A DNA stretch of 64,000 nt from Pseudoruminococcus massiliensis (GTDB lineage Bacteria; Bacillota; Clostridia; Oscillospirales; Acutalibacteraceae). The DNA lies in NCBI RefSeq assembly GCF_900291955.1, contig NZ_OLMR01000008.1:20089-84088 (forward strand), in the 5' to 3' direction. This document shows, in pieces, positions 47,701 through 56,764 of the stretch (positions are counted from its first letter, which is position 1; each line of letters begins with the position of its first letter). The position numbers and the translations under genes were made by a program. The notes beneath the pieces were generated by a model. The model did not search any database. It saw nothing but the letters and a program-made list of their open reading frames with translations, and had not been told where the DNA came from.

Positions 47701-48837
47701 TTATCGTCTGAAAAGTTTTTCTAAAAATCCTTTTTCGTGAATAACTGCCTTACATTCTTCCTTTGCGATAAGGTCGGCACAGCCTATTATTTTACCATTT
47801 ACCCTAAAAATAATTTTACCTTCAGCTTTGCCTTTTCTTATAGGCGCATAAATAAATCTCGGCAGTATAATTTCTGATTCTATTTTACATTGCTCTCCAT
47901 CAACTACTGAAACATTTATATCCCTTGATGGATAAAGCTGAATCTCATCAGCTTCTCCACCAACAACATTAGCTTGAATAGCGTCTTTCGCTTGACAAAG
48001 TGTTTCAGTTTTCATTTTAGAAAAGCCATAATCATATAATTTCTGATGGTCATTCCAATCATCACCATCATTAAGCGTAACACATATCAAACGAACACCA
48101 TTTCTCTCAGCACAGCTTGAAAGAGTTCGACCTGCTGTTTTTGTAAAACCTGTTTTAACCCCAATACAACCATCATAAAGCGATAAAAGCCTATTATGAT
48201 TATTACATATCTGAGTTTTGTTTTCGGGAGAGGTATATTTAACAGTTATACTTTTTTGACTTACAGTTTCTTTAAACTGCTCGTTTTCCATAGAATAAGC
48301 TGTAAGCATAGCAATATCATATGCACTTGAGTAATGTTCTTCATCATCAAGCCCTGACGGTGTAACAAAATGGGTATCTTTCATATTGAGCGATGCCGCC
48401 TTTTGATTCATCATCTCTGCAAAACCATCTGTACTTTTTCCCAATGTAATTGCAATCGCATTTGCGGCATCATTTCCAGAAACCATCATCATACCTTTTG
48501 CAAGCTCAGAAAGCTTTATAATCTCACCATTTTTCAGGTACATACTTGAACCCTCTGCCTGCATATCCGCTGTGAATTTAATATCAATATCTTGGGATTG
48601 TGCAAATTCAAATGCAAGCAGAGCTGTCATAATTTTTGTAATGCTTGCAATCGGTCGCCTTGTGTGGCTATCCTTTTCATAAATGATTGTTCCGCTATCG
48701 GGTGCATATAATATTGCACTCAACGCAGAAACTGACGGCTTATCACCGTCAGCCTTAGAATCAGCACTTGCCCCTAAAGATATGAACGAATAAAATATCA
48801 CTGCAAAGCACAGCAACAAAGCAGTTGTCCTTTTCAT
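47701..48837 (-). CDS. dacF: D-alanyl-D-alanine carboxypeptidase (DacF-like)
   Basis: The 378-residue protein has a signal peptide (1-25), the penicillin-binding motifs S65-x-x-K68 (SITK), SGN (VSGNDAANA) and KTG (GVKTGFTKTAG), and a C-terminal beta domain (about 275-370) typical of PBP5-type enzymes. It trims the terminal D-Ala from peptidoglycan stem peptides outside the membrane. In spore formers DacF acts in cortex synthesis; vegetative copies (DacA) are similar, so the symbol is a best guess. Its neighbour ytfJ is also linked to sporulation. Confidence 0.93.
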   Translation of the reverse strand: MKRTTALLLCFAVIFYSFISLGASADSKADGDKPSVSALSAILYAPDSGTIIYEKDSHTRRPIASITKIMTALLAFEFAQSQDIDIKFTADMQAEGSSMYLKNGEIIKLSELAKGMMMVSGNDAANAIAITLGKSTDGFAEMMNQKAASLNMKDTHFVTPSGLDDEEHYSSAYDIAMLTAYSMENEQFKETVSQKSITVKYTSPENKTQICNNHNRLLSLYDGCIGVKTGFTKTAGRTLSSCAERNGVRLICVTLNDGDDWNDHQKLYDYGFSKMKTETLCQAKDAIQANVVGGEADEIQLYPSRDINVSVVDGEQCKIESEIILPRFIYAPIRKGKAEGKIIFRVNGKIIGCADLIAKEECKAVIHEKGFLEKLFRR

Positions 48838-48926
48838 ATGTAACCTCCGCCGAAAATTAAGATTATCTAATTATATGCTCAGCGGGTTGTTAAATATAAC
48901 GCTCTTTTATTTAAGAATGACAACTA

Positions 48927-49370
48927 TTATACTGTTGGGTCTGACATTTCAGAATCTTCGTCATCGGTGCTTTCTTTTGAATTTTCTTTTTTATCTTTTT
49001 TGAAAAGACCAACAATCTTATCAATCAAATCCGGAACCATTGCAACAGCTCTGTCTTGGCTATCTTGGAAACTTTCAATGTTAAGAAGCTTTGCCTCGCC
49101 GTTTGATACTGCAATAAATGCAATAGGGTTAATTGTAACACCTGCACCCGAACCGCCACCAAAAAGTTTGCTATTTTCCATTTTCTTTGATGCAAATTCG
49201 GAACCACCTGATGCAAAACCATAAGTCACCTTAGATACTGGAATTATAGTAGTACCATCTGCTGTTGTAATAGGTGTTCCGATAACAGTATTAACATCTA
49301 CCATTTGCTTGATTTTATCAAGTGTTGTATCCATAAGACCCTCAATTGGATGATGTTGTTGTTCACTCAT
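48927..49370 (-). CDS. ytfJ: Sporulation protein YtfJ (GerW family)
   Basis: The 147-residue protein has the YtfJ signature: MDTTLDKIKQMVDVNTVIG, then TIIPVSKVTYGFASGGSE, GGGSGAGVTINPIAF and a charged tail of about 25 residues. In Bacillus it is a forespore protein needed for lysozyme-released germination responses. It lies in the conserved scpA-scpB-DUF2953-ytfJ-dac order. An ATG at 49370 follows AAAGGAATGG. A hairpin repeat lies directly upstream. Confidence 0.93.
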   Translation of the reverse strand: MSEQQHHPIEGLMDTTLDKIKQMVDVNTVIGTPITTADGTTIIPVSKVTYGFASGGSEFASKKMENSKLFGGGSGAGVTINPIAFIAVSNGEAKLLNIESFQDSQDRAVAMVPDLIDKIVGLFKKDKKENSKESTDDEDSEMSDPTV

Positions 49371-49400
49371 TTAAACCATTCCTTTCAAATCTTTATTTAG

Positions 49401-49457
49401 TTAAGGACTTTGCCCTTAAAAACTACCAAAGGCTCTACCGTAGGTAACTACCTTTGG
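49401..49457. repeat. Hairpin repeat related to the one before pheS
   Basis: TTAAGGAC..GCCCTTAA (49401-49419) and CCAAAGG...CCTTTGG (49426-49457), with TTTTAATTATCTTA to the right, parallel the arrangement at 45191-45285. It sits between DUF2953 and ytfJ. Confidence 0.6.
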
Positions 49458-49506
49458 AAACTATAAGCTTTTAATTATCTTACATAGAAGGTATAATTAA
49501 CTAAAA

Positions 49507-50136
49507 TTACACTTCCATATCCTTCTTTATACCAAGTATAAGTTTAATTCCCCTCAAAGCTGCCGAGATTATTGTACCTAAGGCAAACCAAGGTCTTATA
49601 CTTACTTTTGTTTCAGCAAAAATCTTAGTTTCTTTTTCTGTAAAGCCTGGCTCTATATCAATTTGCTTTTTTTTAAGCTTCATATTTGAATCAATAAAAG
49701 ATACCGCAGGATATAATGCTGAACATATATATCCATATTTCATAGCAGTATCTCCTGCATCTTCTCCAACAATAAGCAAATCTATTTTAAGCTTTTTGAT
49801 AACAATATGCTTAATAAGCTTTGATGAAGTATCTTTTATAATGGATATAACATCAGACAAAATCTCAAATAATCCGTCCAAACCTCGCTTTTTATATAGC
49901 TTTTTTAGATTATTTTCTTTTTTTTCTGGCTTTTTCTCTTTAGGCTTTTCTGATTTTTCAGATTCATTTTTTTGCTTTTCTGACTTTTCCTTTGGTGGAA
50001 CAAGCTTTATCTTTACAAAAAGATATTGCAATATAAGTTCAGGCTCGCCATCATATCTGAAACGAAACGAAACAGGTATCATAAGCAAAAGAAAGATAAA
50101 AAGCAATATTCCGACTATTATATAAAGTGCGGTCAT
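49507..50136 (-). CDS. DUF2953 membrane protein
   Basis: The 209-residue protein has an N-terminal membrane helix (3-22), FRFRYDGEPELILQYLFVKIKL, a highly charged Glu/Lys segment (52-85) and a C-terminal domain with HIVIKKLKIDLLIVGEDAGDTA. This is the DUF2953 family, found next to ytfJ in spore formers. Function is unknown; a link to sporulation is inferred from the neighbourhood. The start overlaps the scpB stop by 4 bp. Confidence 0.88.
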   Translation of the reverse strand: MTALYIIVGILLFIFLLLMIPVSFRFRYDGEPELILQYLFVKIKLVPPKEKSEKQKNESEKSEKPKEKKPEKKENNLKKLYKKRGLDGLFEILSDVISIIKDTSSKLIKHIVIKKLKIDLLIVGEDAGDTAMKYGYICSALYPAVSFIDSNMKLKKKQIDIEPGFTEKETKIFAETKVSIRPWFALGTIISAALRGIKLILGIKKDMEV

Positions 50137-50732
50137 ATTTTCTCTTCTTTCTCAAGTTCTTTCTCCGTGTTTTCGTTTTCGCCATTTTCTGATGATTCTT
50201 CAGAATTTTCTTCATCACTATTCTTTTGCGGAAGTGGTGGCAATTCGCTTACATCACTTACATTAAAGCAACGCAAGAAATTTTCTGTTGTTCCATAAAT
50301 CAAAGGTCTGCCTGGAAGTTCAAGTCTGCCCTTTTCTTCTATAAGTTCTCTTGCAACAAGACTTGAAACCACACCAGAACAATCAACGCCTCTTATCTGC
50401 TCAACAAAAGCCTTTGTAACTGGTTGATTATAGGCTATGATTGCAAGAACCTCCAAAGCCGCTTGTGAAAGTGGTGAATTTCTCCTTAAATCAAGAACTG
50501 TGCGAATAATCTCAGCATATTCCTTTTCTGTACACATTTGATAGCTTTTCCCAAGCCTTACTATTTTAATACCTGATTTTCTACTGGAATAATCCTCCAT
50601 AAGTGATTTCAGCAATTCTTCAGCTTTTTCTTCTTTTATCTCCAATGCCTGAGCTATTTTTGTAAGCTCTGCTGGAGTACCACAAGCAAATAGAATCGCT
50701 TCTATCGCAGGTTTTAATTTTTCAGCTTCCAC
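50133..50732 (-). CDS. scpB: Condensin accessory protein ScpB
   Basis: The 199-residue protein is made of two winged-helix domains: AIEAILFACGTPAEL at the start, the motif LSQAALEVLAIIAYNQPVTK and IRGVDCSGVVSSLVAREL in the second. The C-terminal 35 residues are Glu-rich. It forms the SMC-ScpAB complex that segregates the chromosome. It is encoded 6 bp after scpA and overlaps DUF2953. Confidence 0.96.
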   Translation of the reverse strand: MEAEKLKPAIEAILFACGTPAELTKIAQALEIKEEKAEELLKSLMEDYSSRKSGIKIVRLGKSYQMCTEKEYAEIIRTVLDLRRNSPLSQAALEVLAIIAYNQPVTKAFVEQIRGVDCSGVVSSLVARELIEEKGRLELPGRPLIYGTTENFLRCFNVSDVSELPPLPQKNSDEENSEESSENGENENTEKELEKEEKI

Positions 50733-50738
50733 AGCTTA

Positions 50739-51443
50739 TCACCGCCTTTGCAGCATTTGGATTTGAGCTTCTTCGCCGTCACCCTCAACACGAACTCTCT
50801 TACCCTTAATCAATTCAAGCACAGCGAGAAAAGTCGCAACCATTTGGCTTTTGCTTTCGCTGTCATCAAAGAGTGTTGAATATCTGACTGGCTTTCCGCC
50901 CCATAAAATTCTCATTACACCTATAATTCTCGATGAAACCGAAACAATCTTTCGTCTGACAATAACCGAAAAAGCTTCATCAGACGGCGGAAGATTTTTC
51001 TTTCCTCGACCAACCGCTGCCATATATGCCGCAACAAGTACAGACGGGTCGTGACTTCGTTTATACTTTGTATCACATTTCATCTTAATCTGATTACGAC
51101 AATAATTATCAAAGCTGACAATCTCGCCAAGCTTTTTGGCAGCCTTTCGGCATTCCTGATATTCAAGAAGCTGTCCTTGAAGTTCTTCCTTGAGCTTTTC
51201 ACCCTCCTCATATTTCGGCAAAAGCTCATAGGATTTAATTTCAACAAGCCTTGATGCCATATCGAGAAATTCGCTGGCAACATCCATATTGTTTTCTTTC
51301 ATAAGGTCGAGATGCTCCATATATTGGTTAAGCAACTCTGAAATACTTATATCATAGATATTAAGCTTATTTTTGCTGATAAGATGTAAAAGTAAATCAA
51401 GCGGTCCTTCAAATGTAGGAAGCTTATATGATATTTTTTCCAT
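50739..51443 (-). CDS. scpA: Condensin kleisin ScpA
   Basis: The 234-residue kleisin has the ScpA start YKLPTFEGPLDLLLHLI, an N-terminal helical domain that binds SMC, and a C-terminal winged helix with VATFLAVLELIKGKRV. It bridges the SMC heads with ScpB. It is the start of scpA-scpB-DUF2953 and follows the M50 protease gene by 19 bp, as in many Firmicutes. Confidence 0.96.
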   Translation of the reverse strand: MEKISYKLPTFEGPLDLLLHLISKNKLNIYDISISELLNQYMEHLDLMKENNMDVASEFLDMASRLVEIKSYELLPKYEEGEKLKEELQGQLLEYQECRKAAKKLGEIVSFDNYCRNQIKMKCDTKYKRSHDPSVLVAAYMAAVGRGKKNLPPSDEAFSVIVRRKIVSVSSRIIGVMRILWGGKPVRYSTLFDDSESKSQMVATFLAVLELIKGKRVRVEGDGEEAQIQMLQRR

Positions 51444-51462
51444 TTTTAACCGCCTTTATTCA

Positions 51463-52203
51463 TTATAGACCAAAATTGGGATTAAAAGGGCTTCCAGAAA
51501 ACGGAAGTGCTGTTAAATTTAGTATTCCACTTGTAAGCCACCTTTGAGCAACTGAAAGCGGTCCACTAAATGCACCAAAAGCAATAGCAATCATAAGAAT
51601 CATAGAAATCATTGCTTCATTGCGTTGAATTTGATAGCAAATTTTATTTGGCAGGAATGCCATAAGTATCTTAGAGCCATCAAGAGGTGGTATAGGAATA
51701 AGATTAAAAACGGCAAGTGAAATATTTATAGCCATAAAGTAATATAGGAAAAGAACAATATATGATAAAATACCAACTGATTTTCCACCTAATAAAAATA
51801 ACACTGCCGTAGGGTCTACCTCTAAAACAAGATTTATAAGCAAACCACCTACAATACCCGCAAGCAGATTAGCAAGTGGACCTGCCAAAGCAACAACCGC
51901 CATTGCACCCTTTGGATTTTTTCTATGGTCAAGATTTACTGGAACAGGCTTTGCCCAACCAAAACCGACAAGCAAAAGTAAAAATGCACCAACATAATCT
52001 ATATGCTTTAATGGATTAAGTGTTTGTCTGCCAAGCATTTTAGCTGTCTTATCTCCGAACCAACCAGCAACTGTTGCGTGGGCAAATTCGTGAAATGGTA
52101 GCATTACAAAAATTACAAGCAATGATGCCAATATACTTGCAATAACACTCATAAGGTCTAAGCCTTGTCCACTAAAAGCATTACTTAATACACTAAGTAG
52201 CAA
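51463..52203 (-). CDS. Site-2-protease-type M50 metallopeptidase
   Basis: About 246 residues. TTG 52203 is chosen as the start since it lies 7 bp after AAAGGGAG; the frame opens at 52248. It has about six membrane segments, the zinc motif HEFAH near the end of the first, NPLKHIDYVGAF, and the third ligand in the NLIPIPPLDGSK loop. It belongs to the YwhC-like group of intramembrane proteases located before scpA in Firmicutes. Substrates unknown. Confidence 0.92.
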   Translation of the reverse strand: MLLSVLSNAFSGQGLDLMSVIASILASLLVIFVMLPFHEFAHATVAGWFGDKTAKMLGRQTLNPLKHIDYVGAFLLLLVGFGWAKPVPVNLDHRKNPKGAMAVVALAGPLANLLAGIVGGLLINLVLEVDPTAVLFLLGGKSVGILSYIVLFLYYFMAINISLAVFNLIPIPPLDGSKILMAFLPNKICYQIQRNEAMISMILMIAIAFGAFSGPLSVAQRWLTSGILNLTALPFSGSPFNPNFGL

Positions 52204-52303
52204 ATAAAATCTCCCTTTCTCTAATACAAAGTAAGCGGAATCCTGCATTTTTTGAGCAGAATCCCGCTTGCAAACTCATTTAGTTCGCAACAAAGTCAAG
52301 GAA

Positions 52304-52744
52304 TTACTCCTTGTCCTCATCATCGTCACTATCGGAGCTATCATCATCTGAATCATCGAGGTCGGAATAATCGAACTCAAGTTCTTCACCGCACTTTGGG
52401 CAAGAGATACTGCCCTCAAGAAGCGTATTTTCGTCCATATAGGTTGTTTCGCCACAGCTTGGGCAAGTAACCTCATAGAAGTTGTCGTCTTCGTCAACAT
52501 AATCATCGTCATCATCTTCAAAGTCTTCATAGTAGTCTTCTTCGATAGATGCGAGGTCCTCATCAATCTCATCGACCTGTTCGCAAAGCTCATCATAAGC
52601 ATCGTTCAAGTCAGAAACCTTTTCAGTAACCTCACTGAGAAGGTCTACAACTGCATTCAAAACCCTGACTGTCTTATCATTCTTATCAAGGTCCATACCA
52701 TCAATCATGCCCTTAATGTATGCTGCCTTTTCATTTATACCCAT
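52304..52744 (-). CDS. CD1247-like acidic zinc-ribbon protein
   Basis: The 146-residue protein starts MGINEKAAYIKGMIDGMDLD, the CD1247 N-terminal family signature, has a coiled coil (about 30-60), very acidic runs (65-85 and 125-146) and a four-Cys zinc ribbon (CPSCG...CPKCG, about 93-118). It is a conserved clostridial protein of unknown function. ATG 52744 follows AAGGAGCG. Confidence 0.85.
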   Translation of the reverse strand: MGINEKAAYIKGMIDGMDLDKNDKTVRVLNAVVDLLSEVTEKVSDLNDAYDELCEQVDEIDEDLASIEEDYYEDFEDDDDDYVDEDDNFYEVTCPSCGETTYMDENTLLEGSISCPKCGEELEFDYSDLDDSDDDSSDSDDDEDKE

Positions 52745-52796
52745 TTTTAAACGCTCCTTCCGATTTTCAAAATTCTGATAATATAATTAAAATAAA

Positions 52797-53354
52797 TTAT
52801 GCACGAGCCATATACTCGCCTGTTCTTGTGTCGATTTCGATAAGGTCACCCTCATTAATAAAGAGAGGAACCTTAATCTCTGCACCTGTCTCAAGAACTG
52901 CTGGCTTTGTTACATTAGTAGCTGTATCACCCTTGAAGCCTGGGTCTGTCTGAGTAACCTCAAGCTTAACAAAGTTAGGTGGCTCAACACCGAAAACATT
53001 TCCCTTGTAGGAAAGAACCTTACATACCATATTTTCCTTAACAAACTTAAAGTTATCAGAGAGTGTTGAAGCATTGATAGGAAGCTGTTCGTAAGTTTCG
53101 TTATCCATGAAGTAATAGAGGTCACCATCTGTATAGAGGTATTCCATATCTCTTCTGTCGATGAAGGCTGTTGGATACTTATCATTTGGGTTGAAAGTCT
53201 TTTCAACAACTGCACCTGTAATAACATTCTTAATCTTTGTACGAACGAAAGCCGCACCCTTACCAGGCTTAACATGCTGGAACTCGACGATAGAAACTAC
53301 ATTGCCGTCCATTTCAAATGTTACGCCATTTCTGAAATCACCTGCTGAAATCAT
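52797..53354 (-). CDS. efp: Translation elongation factor P
   Basis: 185 residues, three beta-barrel domains: [17 protein letters not shown], the loop with K32 (PGKGAAF) that reaches the peptidyl centre, and the C-terminal signature ([20 protein letters not shown]). It relieves stalling on polyproline stretches. ATG follows AGGAGG. pepP lies upstream in the same direction, the common pepP-efp order. Confidence 0.96.
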   Translation of the reverse strand: MISAGDFRNGVTFEMDGNVVSIVEFQHVKPGKGAAFVRTKIKNVITGAVVEKTFNPNDKYPTAFIDRRDMEYLYTDGDLYYFMDNETYEQLPINASTLSDNFKFVKENMVCKVLSYKGNVFGVEPPNFVKLEVTQTDPGFKGDTATNVTKPAVLETGAEIKVPLFINEGDLIEIDTRTGEYMARA

Positions 53355-53514
53355 TAAATAATCCTCCTGTTATTTTAAGAATATCTCGTTTCATATTCAA
53401 GGCAATACTGCACATATTGCTCTCATATATTAAAGTATACAATAAACAAGCAAAAATTGCAACCATTTAATCTAAACACATTCCAAAATATACAAAAATT
53501 TAACAATATATTGG

Positions 53515-54594
53515 TCAATTTCCGAGAATAATTAAGTCCTTGGTAAATGAATTAAAGTTCTTGTAACCATCATCTGTAACAAGAACCATGTCTTCAATTC
53601 TTACACCAAATTCGTTATCAAGGTAGATTCCCGGTTCACTTGTTACTACCATTCCGCTCTCAAGCTTAAAGCAATTATTAGGAGAAAGGCTTGGTTTTTC
53701 GTGTATATCAAGACCTACGCCGTGTCCTGTTGCGTGTCCAAAGCAGCCCTCAAAGCCCGCTTTATAAATTATATCACGAGCTGTCCTATCAACCTCACCA
53801 CAGCTTACACCACTCTTAATTTTATCAAGTGCGGCTTGCTGGGCAGTCTTTACTATGTCATATACTTTAGCCTGATAATCGCTAACCGCTCCAAGAGCAA
53901 CTGTTCTTGTCATATCGCTTTTATATCCCTCTACATCTGCACCAATATCGAGTGTAATAAGGTCGCCATATTCAAGCTTTTTGTCATCAGGAACACCGTG
54001 TGGCATAGATGTCTTTTTGCCAGAAATTATAATCAAGTCAAAAGCAACACCTACTGCACCATGCTGACGCATATACATTTCCATAAACAAAGCTAATTCT
54101 CTTTCGCAAACTCCAACCTCAACTTTTTTAAGAGTTTCAGTGAGAGCCTCCTCTGTAAGATTTGTTGCTTTCTGCATAAGTTCAATTTCTTGTTCAGTTT
54201 TTATACCACGCATTTTGGCAATGATTCTATCAAGCTCATCATTTTTAATTGTACTTACTTTGCAAAGCTTGAAAGTATCTTCCATTGAATTATACATTTC
54301 AAAGGTAAATGCTGAACTTTCGAGCATAATTACACGAAGATTTTCTTTTTCTATAATTTCTTTCAGGCTATCATTAAACTTTCTGAACTGAACAACCTTG
54401 CAGTTCTTTGCAACAGCCCTTGCGGCCTCAGCATAACGAAAATCAACAAAAAGATATGTGTCACGCTTTGTAACCAGTAAATAACCGAGTGATGAAACAA
54501 AGCCTGTGAAATATTTGCGGTTATTCTGCGAATATATCAGAGCTGCATCTGCATAAGACGGAATCATATGAGCTAATTCTCTTGTTTTAGTCAT
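53515..54594 (-). CDS. pepP: Xaa-Pro aminopeptidase (M24)
   Basis: The 359-residue protein has an N-terminal creatinase-like domain (1-130) and a pita-bread catalytic domain with the five metal ligands in ITLDIGADVEGYKSDMTRT, GHGVGLDIHEKP, SEPGIY and GVRIEDM. It removes the first residue before proline from peptides in the cytosol. It lies before efp, a frequent pairing in Firmicutes. Confidence 0.94.
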   Translation of the reverse strand: MTKTRELAHMIPSYADAALIYSQNNRKYFTGFVSSLGYLLVTKRDTYLFVDFRYAEAARAVAKNCKVVQFRKFNDSLKEIIEKENLRVIMLESSAFTFEMYNSMEDTFKLCKVSTIKNDELDRIIAKMRGIKTEQEIELMQKATNLTEEALTETLKKVEVGVCERELALFMEMYMRQHGAVGVAFDLIIISGKKTSMPHGVPDDKKLEYGDLITLDIGADVEGYKSDMTRTVALGAVSDYQAKVYDIVKTAQQAALDKIKSGVSCGEVDRTARDIIYKAGFEGCFGHATGHGVGLDIHEKPSLSPNNCFKLESGMVVTSEPGIYLDNEFGVRIEDMVLVTDDGYKNFNSFTKDLIILGN

Positions 54595-54679
54595 TTTTTA
54601 AACTCCCTTTAAGCTCTACTTAAATAGAGCCATAAATGTATCATTTACACTTATCAGACAAATATTATGAGTGGTAAAT

Positions 54680-55111
54680 TCAAGCAAGCTCCTCAAGAGC
54701 ATAGAAATATCCATTTTTGCCAAAGCCTGCAATAACACCCTTGCATACAGGTGAAATTACAGATTTATGCCTGAACTCCTCACGAGTATGAACATTTGAC
54801 ATATGCACCTCAATAGTTGGAATAGAATCCTCAACCGATGCAATAGCGTCACGCAAAGCATAACTATAATGTGTCAACGCACCTGCATTTATAACAATTC
54901 CGCTGACATCTTCACTATAAGCGGCGTGAATTCTATCTATAAGGTCACCCTCATGATTTGATTGATATATTTCACACTCAATATTGAGTGATTTTGCCTT
55001 AGCAAGAATATCTTCATTTATACTTTGCGCATTTTCTTTGCCATAAATCGCCTTTTCTCTTATGCCAACCATATTGAGGTTTGGGCCAAGTAAAACAAGA
55101 AGCTTTTTCAT
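54680..55111 (-). CDS. aroQ: Type II 3-dehydroquinate dehydratase
   Basis: The 143-residue length is normal. Motifs: LLGPNLNMVGIRE (N-terminal strand with the catalytic-loop Arg nearby), YQSNHEGDLIDRIH, VINAGALTHYSYALRDAI and EVHMSNVHTREEFRHKS. It dehydrates 3-dehydroquinate in the shikimate pathway. The start overlaps the yqeG stop by 4 bp (ATGA), so the two are coupled. Confidence 0.95.
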   Translation of the reverse strand: MKKLLVLLGPNLNMVGIREKAIYGKENAQSINEDILAKAKSLNIECEIYQSNHEGDLIDRIHAAYSEDVSGIVINAGALTHYSYALRDAIASVEDSIPTIEVHMSNVHTREEFRHKSVISPVCKGVIAGFGKNGYFYALEELA

Positions 55112-55638
55112 TTCTTATCATCTCTTTCTAAAAGATTATATTTAGATAAATAATCTTCTCCATAAAGTTTTTTTCTCATAGGAAGCTCCAACTTTCTGCG
55201 AAGCTTTATAGTTTTGCCCTTATCTGGAGATTGTGGCACAAGAAGTGCGGATTTCATTCCAGCAAGCTTTGCACCAAGTATATCTGTAAAAATCTGGTCG
55301 CCAATAACTAAAGCATTTTTGGGCTTTACAGAAAGCTTTTTTTCGGCACGAATAAAACCAAATGGTAAGGGCTTAAGACTCATTGCTACGCAATCAAGTC
55401 CTACACTCTTCGCAAATGGATAAACTCGTTTTCTAAAATTATTTGAGCATATTATAACCTCAATGCCACTTTTCTTAATTTCATCGAGCCACTCCTCTAC
55501 CCCATCATAAATTTTCTTAGATGATGGCGGAGATACTGTATTATCAACATCAAGTAAAATTGCATCTATATTATTTTTTTTCAGGAATTCAACTGTAATA
55601 TCTTTAAAAGACACAAAAGCCATTGTCGGCTTAATCAC
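55108..55638 (-). CDS. yqeG: YqeG-family HAD phosphatase
   Basis: The 176-residue HAD IIIA-type phosphatase has the nucleophile motif ILLDVDNTVSP (about 24-34), motif II VIICSNN, and motif III/IV VIGDQIFTDILGAKLAG. Bacillus YqeG is a mitochondrial-PTPMT1-like candidate phosphatidylglycerol-phosphate phosphatase; this role is only inferred here. Overlaps aroQ by 4 bp. Confidence 0.93.
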   Translation of the reverse strand: MIKPTMAFVSFKDITVEFLKKNNIDAILLDVDNTVSPPSSKKIYDGVEEWLDEIKKSGIEVIICSNNFRKRVYPFAKSVGLDCVAMSLKPLPFGFIRAEKKLSVKPKNALVIGDQIFTDILGAKLAGMKSALLVPQSPDKGKTIKLRRKLELPMRKKLYGEDYLSKYNLLERDDKK

Positions 55639-55699
55639 CGAATCACAACCTTTAATTTTTCAATCATTTCTTAACACCACAAAAGTTTTTGATATTTGC

Positions 55700-55758
55700 A
55701 AAAAAATCTGCCCTGAAATGCCTGCCGTGGATTAATACGGCTGACTATTCAAGACAGA
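55700..55758 (-). terminator. Terminator of rpsU
   Basis: On the minus strand an outer TCTGTCTTGAA/TTTCAGGGCAGA pairing encloses a GCCGT/ACGGC hairpin and is followed by TTTTTTTG. It lies about 47 bp after the rpsU stop. Confidence 0.7.
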
Positions 55759-55804
55759 CCCTCAATTTTGTTATTTAATTGCGATAATTCTGAAATTCTC
55801 GTTA

Positions 55805-55981
55805 TTACTTAAACTTACGCTTACGAGCAGCTTCAGACTTCTTTTTACGCTTTACAGAAGGCTTCTCATAAGCCTCTCTCTTGCGAACTTCAGCAATAAC
55901 ACCAGCTCTTGCACACTGCTTCTTAAATCTTCTAAGTGCACTCTCAAGAGACTCGTTATCCTTAATTCTGATTTCAGCCAT
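55805..55981 (-). CDS. rpsU: Small ribosomal subunit protein bS21
   Basis: A 58-residue gene. It begins [20 protein letters not shown] and ends with a very basic helix [15 protein letters not shown], typical S21. The ATG at 55981 follows GGGAGG. It joins the 30S platform and helps mRNA selection at initiation. It has its own promoter and terminator. Confidence 0.96.
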   Translation of the reverse strand: MAEIRIKDNESLESALRRFKKQCARAGVIAEVRKREAYEKPSVKRKKKSEAARKRKFK

Positions 55982-56039
55982 TTATCTTCCCTCCCATCCG
56001 CCATACGGCAGGGGTATTGTGTCATACGATACAAGTTGT

Positions 56040-56069
56040 ATTATACTATATAAAGCTTGATTTTGTCAA
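56040..56069 (-). promoter_or_regulatory. rpsU promoter
   Basis: On the minus strand TTGACA (56064-56069), an 18-bp spacer and TATAAT (56040-56045). The 50-nt leader contains a CCGCCATACGG/CCGTATGG-type inverted repeat just before the ribosome-binding site. Confidence 0.75.
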
Positions 56070-56159
56070 GAGATTTTATAAAATTTGTTTGTTTTTTCTC
56101 CAATTTTTAATAAATAAAATATTAATGCTTAGTTTTTGATTTACAAACTAAAACATCAT

Positions 56160-56741
56160 TTAATTATCTGAATATTCCATAAGTAAATATGTTGTTTTTT
56201 GATTTAAACTTTCTTCAATTTCATACTCTTTAACAGCTTTAAAGCCAAGCTTTTCTAAAAGTTCACGCTTTGTAAATTCATTATTTGAAACTTTCATATA
56301 ATATTTACTATATTTCCTTTGAGATAATATATATTTTAAAAGTGCCTCAGCCACAGAAGTATCCATGCTTTCAGCGGAAATAGGATAGCCTATATAACCA
56401 CATTCCTTAGGAATATTCTTAATGCTAAATATGCTTTCAAGTGCTTTATAAACTTTTTTAGCTTTTATTATTCCAAATTGCTTTCTTATATCAGAATAGT
56501 CGAGTTCTATATATCCACTTCTACAATCACTCAAATATATAAGACCTACTATTTTACCATCTAAAACAGCTTTATAAAACTTTCTTATGATAAGACTATT
56601 TTTTATTGCAAGTCCACCAAGCTCTATTTTGGGAATAAGCTTATTTAAATATTCATAAGCAGAATATATCATTAAGTATGAGGCAACTCCTCTGTCGCTT
56701 TCTGTAAGTGGCATAATATCAAATTTTGTCATATCACTCAT
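56160..56741 (-). CDS. GNAT-like acetyltransferase-related protein
   Basis: 193 residues from ATG 56741, which follows GAGGT. The order fits a GNAT fold: FYKAVLDGKIVGLIYLSD (strands 2-3), a helical middle part, a long helix YILSQRKY and LEKLGFKAVKEYEIEESL near the end, like the final strands of N-acetyltransferases. The acetyl-CoA P-loop (R/QxxGxG/A) is not clear, so activity is uncertain. It follows thiT by about 20 bp and may share its transcript. Confidence 0.5.
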   Translation of the reverse strand: MSDMTKFDIMPLTESDRGVASYLMIYSAYEYLNKLIPKIELGGLAIKNSLIIRKFYKAVLDGKIVGLIYLSDCRSGYIELDYSDIRKQFGIIKAKKVYKALESIFSIKNIPKECGYIGYPISAESMDTSVAEALLKYILSQRKYSKYYMKVSNNEFTKRELLEKLGFKAVKEYEIEESLNQKTTYLLMEYSDN

Positions 56742-56764
56742 AATTTTTACCTCATTATATAAAA

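Noticed and set aside
55852..56034. 60-residue minus-strand ORF over rpsU
   Set aside because: It is in another frame of the rpsU gene, whose true frame gives a clear S21 protein.
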